Origin: DASRUP01 sp036397395
Lineage (GTDB): Bacteria; Patescibacteriota; Minisyncoccia; Minisyncoccales; UBA10102
Assembly: GCA_036397395.1 (NCBI GenBank)
Contig: DASWIZ010000010.1
Location: forward strand, 1-12,797
DNA: 12,797 bases
Reading direction: 5' to 3'
Under the pieces are notes generated by a model. That model saw only the letters and a list, made by a program, of their open reading frames with translations. It did not search any database and was not told the origin of the DNA. Made by a program: the position numbers and the translations under genes. Within the stretch, counting starts at the first letter, position 1; every line of letters begins with the position of its first letter. Shown here piece after piece: positions 5,409 through 12,581 of this stretch.

Positions 5409-6815
5409 ATGAAGGTACGGGGGTTACGAAAAAAATATCCGGAATTTGTTTATAAGGGGTATTCATACGGGCTAAAAAACGGCGACCTGGTAATATCGTT
5501 TGATTTTAGGCTGGGCCAAACCAGGTTTGGCCCACGGTTTGGCCCACGGGTGATTGTCAAAAACGTCCCAGCCTCAAATTGGTTGCTTCGCCCGGATAAG
5601 CAACCAATACTGGATAATTTGGTGTTCCATTTGGGGCTGGCGGAAATACCGAGTTACTGGAAGGCTACGGCATCGCCGAACATTATTATTGAGGCGGGAC
5701 ATTTGAACAAAACGCAAATAAACTGGTGGCACGATCTTTTTATAAAGGGCATGGGCCAGTATTTTTTTGAAAACAAAATAGATTTCCGAGTCGCAAATTT
5801 TCTTCAAATTACCACACAAAACATTCGGTCTGCGGAGTTTGCGATCGCAAACAAAACTGGCCAGTCGAATAAAAATGTTTTAGTACCGATTGGCGGAGGA
5901 AAAGACGCGATAGTTACATACGAAATTTTAAAAGCTGCCAAACAAAACATTACGCCGTTTGTGCTAAATCCGACGAACGCGCAAACCGCGATTTTACATA
6001 AGATAGGGGATGGGAGAATTATCGTAAAACGGATTATCGACCCAAAACTTTTGAAATTAAACCGCAAAGGTTTTCTAAACGGACACACGCCGTTTTCCGC
6101 GTACCTGGCGTTTCTTACAACTCTTTGCGCCGCGCTGTTCGATTACAAGTATATCGCGCTTTCCAATGAACACAGCAGTAACGAAGGAAACGTGCAATAC
6201 CTGGGACAAGAAATAAACCACCAATATTCCAAAACATTTGAGTTTGAAAAAAAGTTCCGTAGCTACAGCAAAAAATATCTGGCGCAGAATATAGAATATT
6301 TTAGTTTTTTGCGGCCGTTGTGCGAACTGCAAATCGCGAAACTGTTTGCGCGCTACCCGCAATATTTTGCGACATTTTTAAGCTGCAACGAAGCGCATAA
6401 AACCCGGTCAGGAAAAGTGCGGCCTTCGGGCAAGTGGTGCGGTACGTGCTCAAAATGCTTGTTTGTGTTTGCCGCGCTATATCCATTTGTAGAACAAGAA
6501 CAACTGGTAAAAATATTTGGCAAAAACTTATTCCAACACGCCTCGCTTATTTCGCTTATGGAGGAACTAACGGGGGAAAGGGGATTCAAGCCTTTTGAAT
6601 GCGTAGGCACCACCCGGGAAAGTTTGGTGGCGTTTTATCTATCCCTGCAAAAAACTCATCCTCCACTTCCGCCATTACTTCAGTATTTTAGGCAAAACAT
6701 TGCCAAAAAACACCATACTCTTCCCAAAGAATCTCGCGCCCTTTTGGGCTCATGGAACAAAAACCACGCTTTGCCGCCGCATCTGGAAAAAGCCTTAAAA
6801 TCTGTGGTACAATAA
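5409..6815 (+). CDS. murL: MurL-type UDP-MurNAc-L-Ala-L-Glu epimerase
   Basis: A 468-residue protein resembling MurL, which in Xanthomonas oryzae uses ATP to convert the terminal L-Glu of UDP-MurNAc-L-Ala-L-Glu to D-Glu. Visible elements are a PP-loop-like nucleotide motif IGGGKDA (161-167), a conserved-looking block LSNEHSSNEGNV (251-262) leading into NHQYSKTFEFE, and a Cys cluster in GKWCGTCSKC (C344, C347, C350). Length is close to known MurL. The next gene, 7 nt downstream, is a MurD-family ligase, exactly the partner expected. The ATG at 5409 is used; open frame continues upstream to 5286 but crosses both divergent promoters. No Shine-Dalgarno is seen. The family assignment is from memory of the motifs and not from a search. 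Confidence 0.82.
   Translation: MKVRGLRKKYPEFVYKGYSYGLKNGDLVISFDFRLGQTRFGPRFGPRVIVKNVPASNWLLRPDKQPILDNLVFHLGLAEIPSYWKATASPNIIIEAGHLNKTQINWWHDLFIKGMGQYFFENKIDFRVANFLQITTQNIRSAEFAIANKTGQSNKNVLVPIGGGKDAIVTYEILKAAKQNITPFVLNPTNAQTAILHKIGDGRIIVKRIIDPKLLKLNRKGFLNGHTPFSAYLAFLTTLCAALFDYKYIALSNEHSSNEGNVQYLGQEINHQYSKTFEFEKKFRSYSKKYLAQNIEYFSFLRPLCELQIAKLFARYPQYFATFLSCNEAHKTRSGKVRPSGKWCGTCSKCLFVFAALYPFVEQEQLVKIFGKNLFQHASLISLMEELTGERGFKPFECVGTTRESLVAFYLSLQKTHPPLPPLLQYFRQNIAKKHHTLPKESRALLGSWNKNHALPPHLEKALKSVVQ
5512..5549 (+). repeat. Inverted repeat plus 12-bp tandem duplication inside murL
   Basis: TGGGCCAAACC (5512-5522), one A, then GGTTTGGCCCA (5524-5534) form a perfect 23-bp inverted repeat. The right arm belongs to a tandem duplication of GGTTTGGCCCAC (5524-5535 and 5536-5547), encoding FGPR twice in frame. 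The left arm can pair with either copy. Confidence 0.85.
5837..5852. repeat. 16-bp palindrome containing GCGATCGC
   Basis: A perfect palindrome within the murL coding region: GTTT (5837-5840), GCGATCGC (5841-5848), AAAC (5849-5852). It is one of three GCGATCGC octamers in the window. Confidence 0.6.
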
Positions 6816-6822
6816 GCTATTC

Positions 6823-8148
6823 ATGCTTATTTCTGAATTGCAGGACAAGAAAATTTTTATTGTAGGGTTTGGCCGCGAGGGGCAGGACGCCTTTTTGTTT
6901 TTACGCAAACAGTTTCCCGAAAAAACCATTGGCATTGCCGACAAAAAAGAATTCGAAGAGCTGCCCCCAGACGCCCAAAAATTGCTAAACGCCGACTTAA
7001 AAGTGGTGCTGTACTTTGGAGACACGTATTTAAAACAGATTCACGCGCACGACGTAATACTAAAATCGCCCGGCATTCCTTTGCGCGTTATAAACGCGCA
7101 GGCAAAAAAGAAGCAAACTATCACGTCGGCCACCAACATATTTTTTAGCAACTGCAAAGGAACCACTGTTGGGGTTACGGGAACCAAGGGGAAAAGCACA
7201 ACCGCTTCGCTATTGGCCGAGGTCTTAAAACTTACCAAACAAAAAGTATACCTGGTGGGCAATATTGAGCAACCCGCGTTGCAGCACCTTTCTGGCATAC
7301 AAGAAAACGATATTGTGGTGTATGAACTGTCTTCAGCGCAATTGGAAACGGCGAACAAAAGCCCGCACATTGCCGTATTTTTAAACTTTTACCCAGAGCA
7401 CCTGGATTACCACGGGACACTGTCAGCGTACCTGCAGGCAAAAACCAACATTACCAAGTTCCAAAGAGCGGACGATTACTTTATTTTTAACGAAGCTGAC
7501 GAAACCGTGGCAAAAGTTGCCGCTTCCACAAAAGCAAAACCCATAGGTTTTAAACCAAAAAATAACAAAGACGCCGCGTTTATTGCCGCCCTGGAACCTG
7601 TCTTTGCGGTGGCGAAACTTTTTGCCGTTCCCAAAGACAAAGCGGAAAAAGCGATACAAAAGTTCAAACCCTTGCCGCACCGGTTGCAGCGGGTTGGCGC
7701 GCACAAGGGAATTACGTTTTACAACGATTCTTTGGCGACCATTCCCGAGGCAACCATTGCGGCCTTAGACCGGCTCGGTCCAACCGTGCATACCCTGCTT
7801 GTCGGCGGATTCGACAGGGGAATTTCCATGGAAAAACTTGCCCTGCGCTTGTTAAAAAGCAAGGTGCGCTGTATTATTGTATTTCCCACGACAGGAGAGT
7901 CGGTGGTAAAAGAAATGGAGAAAATCGCGAAAAAGGAAGGCATACCGAAACTTCCCCAGTCCTTTTTTGTAAACAACATGGCTACGGCCGTACAGTTAGC
8001 GTACGACCACACGCCCAAAGGGGGTATTTGCCTGCTGTCGCCGGCCGCCTCCAGTTTTAACTTGTTCCAAAATTATAAGGAGCGGGGAGAGGAGTTTCAA
8101 AAGTTTGTAAAGTTTTACGCCACACATGAGCAAAAAAAAGCTGCCTGA
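6823..8148 (+). CDS. murD: MurD-family ligase, probably the L-Glu-adding MurD2
   Basis: Cytoplasmic Mur ligase of 441 residues that adds a glutamate to UDP-MurNAc-L-Ala using ATP. It has the P-loop GVTGTKGKSTT (117-127), the central block NFYPEHLDYHG (188-198), a carbamylated-lysine candidate K207, and the C-terminal Rossmann-like domain. Where classical MurD reads NDSKATN, this protein has NDSLATIPE (301-309). The D-Glu-contacting Lys in GG.(D)KG is Arg in GGFDRG (328-333), and the SL pair near the C-terminus is SF (411-412). These changes, with murL immediately upstream, favour MurD2, which uses L-Glu. Classical MurD remains possible. The gene overlaps ftsW by 23 nt. Confidence 0.9.
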   Translation: MLISELQDKKIFIVGFGREGQDAFLFLRKQFPEKTIGIADKKEFEELPPDAQKLLNADLKVVLYFGDTYLKQIHAHDVILKSPGIPLRVINAQAKKKQTITSATNIFFSNCKGTTVGVTGTKGKSTTASLLAEVLKLTKQKVYLVGNIEQPALQHLSGIQENDIVVYELSSAQLETANKSPHIAVFLNFYPEHLDYHGTLSAYLQAKTNITKFQRADDYFIFNEADETVAKVAASTKAKPIGFKPKNNKDAAFIAALEPVFAVAKLFAVPKDKAEKAIQKFKPLPHRLQRVGAHKGITFYNDSLATIPEATIAALDRLGPTVHTLLVGGFDRGISMEKLALRLLKSKVRCIIVFPTTGESVVKEMEKIAKKEGIPKLPQSFFVNNMATAVQLAYDHTPKGGICLLSPAASSFNLFQNYKERGEEFQKFVKFYATHEQKKAA

Positions 8149-9232
8149 TTTTATTCTTTTGGGCTTGTGCGTTTCTTTGGTGCTTGTGGGTATTTTTATA
8201 TTAGCAAGCGTTTCCTCTTCGTTTTCACTGCAAAGGACGGGAAACACGTTTTTTTTCTTAAACCATCAATTATTGCTGGGCGTCCTTCCCGGACTTTTGG
8301 CGGGCACGATTGCGTTTTTTCTGCCGCTTTCCTTTTTTAAAAAATATAGTTTTTTATTTTTGCTGGCAACCATTGTGCTGCTGGCTATGGTATTTATGCC
8401 GGGCATTGGCGGAGAGTTTGGCGGAGCTTCGCGTTGGATTTTTTTGGGCCCGTTTAGTTTTCAGCCGTCTGAAATTTTAAAACTCGCGTTTATTTTATAC
8501 GCGGCCTCGTGGCTGGCGTCGCGCCACGCCAAATCCAAAAAAGCGCCCAACAGCACCCTGCTTCCGTTTGCGGCCATTGTGGGAATTGTAAGCTTGTTTT
8601 TAATTTTGCAACCAGACGTAGGCACGCTTGGCGTAATCGCGGCCACCGGCCTTGTTATGTACTTTTTGGCCGGCACGCCCATATGGCACACGGCAGCCAT
8701 GATAGGCATGGGCCTGCTTGCGCTGGGCGGCTTAATTGCAATTGTTCCATACCGATTAAACCGCTTTTTGGTGTTCTTAAATTCCGACCTGGACCCTTTG
8801 GGTAGGGGATACCAGGCAAAGCAGGCGTTAATTGGCATTGGTTCCGGGGGCTTGTTTGGCACCGGGCTTGGCCTAAGTTTCCAAAAATTCGGTTCTTTGC
8901 CAGAACCCATTTCAGACTCGATTTTCGCGGTGTTCGCCGAAGAACTTGGTTTTGTTGGGGCGGTAGTGCTTTTGTCTTTGTTTTTGGCGTTCGCGTGGCG
9001 CAGTTTTGTTATTGCCAAACGCGTGCCAGATCCCTTTGCTAAGCTTGTAGTTTGGGGCATTGCGTTTTGGATTTTTTTGCAAGCCACGGTAAATATAGGA
9101 TCTATGCTTGGCTTGCTGCCGTTAACCGGCATTCCTTTGCCGTTTATTAGCTATGGAGGTTCGGCCCTTATGACCGAGTTGCTTGCCTGCGGAATTTTGC
9201 TTAATATATCTAAAGAGGCTAAAATGCCTTAA
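8126..9232 (+). CDS. ftsW: SEDS-family peptidoglycan polymerase FtsW
   Basis: Polytopic membrane glycosyltransferase of the SEDS family (FtsW/RodA/SpoVE), which polymerises lipid II at the division site with a class B PBP. It has 368 residues with about ten helices. Signatures are FSFQPSEILKLAF (110-122), LQPDVGTLGV (161-170), and SDSIFAVFAEELGF, where D264 corresponds to the catalytic Asp of the family. The C-terminal PLTGIPLPFISYGGSAL motif is also present. Called FtsW and not RodA because of its position between murD and murG, the usual division and cell-wall cluster order. No cytoplasmic extension is present. It starts inside the end of murD and ends 3 nt before murG, so it is surely in the same transcript. 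Confidence 0.93.
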   Translation: MSKKKLPDFILLGLCVSLVLVGIFILASVSSSFSLQRTGNTFFFLNHQLLLGVLPGLLAGTIAFFLPLSFFKKYSFLFLLATIVLLAMVFMPGIGGEFGGASRWIFLGPFSFQPSEILKLAFILYAASWLASRHAKSKKAPNSTLLPFAAIVGIVSLFLILQPDVGTLGVIAATGLVMYFLAGTPIWHTAAMIGMGLLALGGLIAIVPYRLNRFLVFLNSDLDPLGRGYQAKQALIGIGSGGLFGTGLGLSFQKFGSLPEPISDSIFAVFAEELGFVGAVVLLSLFLAFAWRSFVIAKRVPDPFAKLVVWGIAFWIFLQATVNIGSMLGLLPLTGIPLPFISYGGSALMTELLACGILLNISKEAKMP

Positions 9233-9235
9233 TCT

Positions 9236-10360
9236 ATGAAAATACTGTTTACCGGCGGGGGGACGGGCGGGCATATATTGCCCATAATTGCGATATCCCG
9301 CGAACTGCGAAGAAGCTATACCCAAAAAGACTTGGAATTATACTACATGGGACCCGAAGACCGGTTCGGCGATATTTTGCTGGGCCAGGAACGCATTCGG
9401 GTGCTTACGGTGGGGTCTGGCAAAATACGGCGCGGCCAAGGCATGGGGGGATTTTTCCCAAACCTTTTTGATATGTTTTTCAAAACTCCCTGGGCTATCG
9501 TAAAAGCCTTTCGCATGCTGTTTTTGCTTTCCCCGGACCTTATTTTTAGTAAAGGGGGATACGGCGCAATTCCCGCCACCGCGGCGGGGCGCCTGCTGCG
9601 CATTCCCGTATTTTTGCACGAAGGCGATATTATTCCGGGAAAAGCAAACCGGGCCGCCGAAAAGTTTGCCGTGGAAATTTTTGCCTCGTTTCCGCACACC
9701 AGATACTTTTCCCCAAAAAAGCTTATGCTGGTGGGCAACCCCATTCGAAGGGAAATGTTTTCCGGCAGCAAAGAAGAAGCTGTAAAACTGTTTAACCTGC
9801 AGGGCGGAAAACCGGTATTGCTTATCATGGGCGGCTCGCAAGGAGCCACGCGCGTAAACGATATGCTATTGGTTATATTAGACCAGGCCCTAAACGAATT
9901 TGAAATTATCCACCAAACAGGGGACAAAAACTTTCACCAGGTGCAAACAGAAGCCGAAGTGGTAATGTCGGAACAAAACGCTCCGTATTACCACCCTGTT
10001 GGATTTATGAAAGAAACCGAACTGCGGCACGCGTACGCGGCTGCCGACTTAATCGTAAGCAGGGCGGGATCCGGTTCCATATTTGAAATTGCCGCGCTTG
10101 GCAAACCCAGCATTTTAATTCCGCTGCCCGAATCCGCGCAAAACCACCAGGTGGCAAACGCGTACGCGTACGCCCAAACCGGCGCCGCGTTTGTTTTGGA
10201 ACAGCCAAACCTGCAGCCGCATTTCTTTTTGCAGCGCGTAAAAGACATTTTGTATGAACCTGCCGAAATAGCAGAAATGCGGGAAGCCGCTTCTCGTTTT
10301 GCCAGGCCAAACGCCGCAAAAGTGGTCGGGGAGTATTTGCTAACGTATCTTTTGCAATGA
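9236..10360 (+). CDS. murG: UDP-GlcNAc : lipid I N-acetylglucosaminyltransferase (MurG)
   Basis: Peripheral membrane GT28 glycosyltransferase converting lipid I to lipid II on the inner face of the membrane; 374 residues. The N-terminal glycine loop GGGTGGH (7-13) binds lipid I. The C-terminal half has GGSQGATRVND (199-209), HQTGD (226-230), and the UDP-GlcNAc site SRAGSGSIFEIAALG (275-289) with E284, then PLPESAQNHQVANA (296-309). The usual HEQN loop of the N-domain reads HEGD (128-131), an uncommon substitution near the active-site cleft. The start lies 3 nt after ftsW; the stop overlaps the gltX start in an ATGA. It completes the precursor pathway that mraY begins in this window. Confidence 0.95.
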   Translation: MKILFTGGGTGGHILPIIAISRELRRSYTQKDLELYYMGPEDRFGDILLGQERIRVLTVGSGKIRRGQGMGGFFPNLFDMFFKTPWAIVKAFRMLFLLSPDLIFSKGGYGAIPATAAGRLLRIPVFLHEGDIIPGKANRAAEKFAVEIFASFPHTRYFSPKKLMLVGNPIRREMFSGSKEEAVKLFNLQGGKPVLLIMGGSQGATRVNDMLLVILDQALNEFEIIHQTGDKNFHQVQTEAEVVMSEQNAPYYHPVGFMKETELRHAYAAADLIVSRAGSGSIFEIAALGKPSILIPLPESAQNHQVANAYAYAQTGAAFVLEQPNLQPHFFLQRVKDILYEPAEIAEMREAASRFARPNAAKVVGEYLLTYLLQ

Positions 10361-11859
10361 GCCCCGGAAAAGTGCGCACCAGAATACCGCCGTCTCCCAC
10401 AGGAAATGCTCATATGGGAACGGCAAGAACCGCGCTTTTTAATTACCTGTTCGCCAAAAAAGAAGGGGGTGAGTTTATATTGCGCATAGAAGACACAGAC
10501 AAAGAGCGTTCCAAAAAAGAATACGAGGAAGACATTATAGAAAGTTTGCATTGGCTTGGTTTGAATTGGGATGAAGGCCCCGCCTTCGCTGAAGCTTCGG
10601 CGGACAAGGGCCCGTACGCGCCGTACCGCCAAAGCGAACGCACCGAGCTGTACAAAACATACCTGCAAAAACTTTTCAAAAAGGGAAGCGCGTATTATTG
10701 TTTTTGCACCGCAGAAGAACTGGAAGCGCAACGCAGCCACCAAATGAGCCTGGGCGAGGCTCCGCGGTATAAAGGCGCCTGCCGCAGCCTTTCTACAGAA
10801 GAACAGCGAAAACGTCTGGCAGTAGGGGATAGGGCAGTAATACGCTTTGTGGTGGAACCCAAAACCATACGCTTTTCCGATCTGGTGCGCGGGGAAATTT
10901 CTTTTGACACCGGCTTGCTGGGCGACATTGTAATTGCCAAAGACAGGGAAACCCCGCTGTATAACTTTACGGTGGTGGTGGACGACTTTGAAATGCAAAT
11001 TACGCATGTTATTCGCGGGGAAGACCATATCGCGAACACGCAAAAACAGCTGTTGCTGCAGGAAGCCCTGGAATTGCCGGGTGTGCAATACGCGCATTTG
11101 CCGCTGCTGCTTGGGTCAGACCGCGCAAAAATGAGCAAACGGCACGGCGACGCTTCCGTACGCAAATTTCGCCAGGAAGGATATTTGCCGGAAGCCATAC
11201 TGAATTTCCTGGCATTGCTTGGCTGGAACCCGGGGGACGAGCGCGAAATATTTTCGCTGCAAGAACTTATACAAGAATTTTCGTTAGACCGCATTCAAAA
11301 AGCGGGGGCCATATTTACCGTACAGCGCCTAGACTGGATAAACGGCCATTATATCCGCCAAAAACCGTTACCAGAGCTTGTCGAATTATGCAAGCCATAT
11401 GTACCGGAAAATAATTTTGGCGCGGAAAAACTGCAGCGTATTGTGGGACTGTATCAGGAACGCCTAAAAAAACTTTCTGAAATTGCCGAATTTGCCGATT
11501 TCTTTTTTGTGGACCAGCCAGAATACGACAAAGAATTATTACGATGGAAAAACGCGACTGACAACCAAACAAAAGAAAACCTGCAAAAAGTGTATGATCT
11601 TCTCGATAGGGTAGGGGAGGGAGAGCTTGCCCTGAGCGATCCGCCGGCTGGCGGAGAGTCGAATGGGTGGACCAAAGAAAAACTCGAGCAAGCACTTATG
11701 CCCGAAGCGGAAAAATTAGAGAACCGCGGATTTATGCTGTGGCCCATGCGCGTGGCCCTTACCGGCAAAAAAGCCTCTGCCGGCCCCTTCGAAGTCGCCG
11801 AAGTTTTAGGAAAACAACCCACCCTCAATCGTCTTGAATCAGCAATCGCAAAACTGTAG
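10357..11859 (+). CDS. gltX: Glutamyl-tRNA synthetase with two repeat-derived insertions
   Basis: Class I synthetase charging tRNA with glutamate, 500 residues. The HIGH-type motif is SPTGNAHMG (13-21; Met replaces Ile), and the KMSKS-type loop is KMSKRHGD (258-265). Other family blocks are ILRIEDTDKERS (41-52) and VIRGEDH (218-224). The C-terminal alpha-helical anticodon-binding domain follows. Two stretches look like inserted palindromic repeats read in frame: AFAEASADK (76-84), just before the conserved GPYAPYRQSER, and LALSDPPAGGESNGW (424-438) in the C-terminal domain. The rest of the protein looks intact, so the enzyme is presumably active. It is the last gene of the murL operon, sharing ATGA with murG. 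Confidence 0.95.
   Translation: MSPGKVRTRIPPSPTGNAHMGTARTALFNYLFAKKEGGEFILRIEDTDKERSKKEYEEDIIESLHWLGLNWDEGPAFAEASADKGPYAPYRQSERTELYKTYLQKLFKKGSAYYCFCTAEELEAQRSHQMSLGEAPRYKGACRSLSTEEQRKRLAVGDRAVIRFVVEPKTIRFSDLVRGEISFDTGLLGDIVIAKDRETPLYNFTVVVDDFEMQITHVIRGEDHIANTQKQLLLQEALELPGVQYAHLPLLLGSDRAKMSKRHGDASVRKFRQEGYLPEAILNFLALLGWNPGDEREIFSLQELIQEFSLDRIQKAGAIFTVQRLDWINGHYIRQKPLPELVELCKPYVPENNFGAEKLQRIVGLYQERLKKLSEIAEFADFFFVDQPEYDKELLRWKNATDNQTKENLQKVYDLLDRVGEGELALSDPPAGGESNGWTKEKLEQALMPEAEKLENRGFMLWPMRVALTGKKASAGPFEVAEVLGKQPTLNRLESAIAKL
10581..10607. repeat. Palindromic repeat element inserted in gltX (copy 1)
   Basis: The core GAAGCTTC (10591-10598) is flanked by CGCT and GGCG, giving a 16-bp palindrome with a single T/G mispair. 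It is bracketed by near-direct repeats AAGGCCC (10574-10580) and AAGGGCCC (10606-10613). It encodes AFAEASADK; the other strand would read LSAEASAKAG. I recall such peptides recurring in many CPR proteins, but this was not searched. Confidence 0.6.
11624..11670. repeat. Palindromic repeat element inserted in gltX (copy 2, apparently nested)
   Basis: The hairpin TCCGCC-GGCT-GGCGGA (11640-11655) lies within a longer element: CTTGCCCTGAGCG just left of it (about 11626-11638) and AGTCGAATGGGTGG on the right (11657-11670). It is translated as LALSDPPAGGESNGW. The outer parts resemble a common intergenic or coding palindrome of CPR genomes, apparently interrupted by the GC hairpin. The interpretation is from memory. 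Confidence 0.45.
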
Positions 11860-12047
11860 AAATAACATTGTGCGACATTTTGAATTGATGAAATACCAGT
11901 TTATATGACTGTCTCTGTCGCTTGTGAGCGCGATCGCGGTTACAACGGACATCAACATACTTATAGATAATCACGATGAGTAACACAGGATAGGAGATCG
12001 CAAAAGTATCGGGTTACAAAAACAATTTTATAGGGTATAATACAAGT
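11860..12047. other. Intergenic spacer between gltX and the secreted protein gene
   Basis: A 188-bp noncoding stretch. I see no tRNA fold, ORF or convincing terminator for the operon. It contains a small hairpin CGCT-TGTG-AGCG (11919-11930), directly adjacent to the palindrome CGCGATCGCG (about 11929-11938), and ends with the promoter of the next gene. Confidence 0.5.
12013..12041 (+). promoter_or_regulatory. Promoter of the secreted protein gene
   Basis: GTTACA (12013-12018, four of six), a 17-nt spacer and a perfect TATAAT (12036-12041). The ATG begins 7 nt after the -10, where transcription is expected to start, so the mRNA should be leaderless. No Shine-Dalgarno is possible in the remaining space. 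Confidence 0.7.
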
Positions 12048-12500
12048 ATGAGAATAGTTTTTTTGTTTGTTTTGGCGAGTGTGGTAATGCCGGGGTTTGC
12101 GGTTGCGCAAGAACAGCCGCCCATGGGCGTTCCGGTTCTTGAAGCTCCAGAAACCCTGGACGAGGCAAAACAGGGAACACTGAATATTTTAGATAAAATA
12201 CTGGCCATAGGGCCCGGCATAATAAAAAACATATGGAATACCCAGGCAGTGCCGCTATGGAAAGACATGTGGCAATGGGTCTCTCAAGAACTGTGGCAAA
12301 AAAGGTTCCAGCCCATAGTGCAAGGCCTTATAGACCGCGGAAAGGAGCTTTTGGGTAGGGAAGTGGAGAAGCGTGTTCCTCTGGTAGAACGGGAATTACA
12401 ACAGGAAAAACAGGAGCTTGCAGAAGAACTGGCCCAGCATGGCAAAAGCGCCGGAAAAAGCCTCTGGGAGCGCTTTTTAGACCTTTTCCGTACCGAATAG
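12048..12500 (+). CDS. Small secreted or membrane-anchored helical protein of unknown function
   Basis: A 150-residue protein with a clear Sec signal peptide: MRIVFLFVLASVVMPGFAVA, then a likely cleavage after AVA before QEQ. A short Pro-rich segment follows (QEQPPMGVPVLEAPE). The rest is predicted alpha-helical: an amphipathic stretch with many Trp (NIWNTQAVPLWKDMWQWV, about 65-82), then a strongly charged, coiled-coil-like region rich in Glu, Lys and Gln (about 98-135), ending in SLWERFLDLFRTE. No Cys follows the signal, so it is not a lipoprotein. I recognise no family and assign no function. It is monocistronic, with its own leaderless-type promoter. The helical, Trp-rich, charged make-up suggests contact with the membrane or envelope. 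Confidence 0.82.
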   Translation: MRIVFLFVLASVVMPGFAVAQEQPPMGVPVLEAPETLDEAKQGTLNILDKILAIGPGIIKNIWNTQAVPLWKDMWQWVSQELWQKRFQPIVQGLIDRGKELLGREVEKRVPLVERELQQEKQELAEELAQHGKSAGKSLWERFLDLFRTE

Positions 12501-12540
12501 GTATTCTGGTACCTCCTTTGGAAGTAGTGAAAAACACCCC

Positions 12541-12570
12541 TTGACAGGCCCTAGAGAGGCGTACTATGAT
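12541..12570 (+). promoter_or_regulatory. Strong promoter upstream of the recombinase
   Basis: Perfect TTGACA (12541-12546), an 18-nt spacer, then TATGAT (12565-12570, five of six). The predicted start is near 12577: 5 nt before a 48-codon ORF (ATG at 12582) and about 100 nt before the recombinase ATG. A 9-bp inverted repeat, CTTTGGAAG (12516-12524) / CTTCCAAAG (12635-12643), flanks it. Confidence 0.7.
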
Positions 12571-12581
12571 AAATCTACAAA

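Noticed and set aside
8126..8148. Frameshift fusion of the MurD-type ligase to FtsW at the A8 run in their overlap
   Set aside because: FtsW has its own ATG and a normal N-terminus; a 23-nt overlap is ordinary for this cluster.
11860..12047. tRNA or small RNA gene in the spacer after gltX
   Set aside because: No cloverleaf or strong stem-loop with a T tract could be found; only short hairpins.
12499..12514. Terminator after the secreted protein gene (AGGTA / TACCT)
   Set aside because: The stem is only 5 bp and no T run follows.
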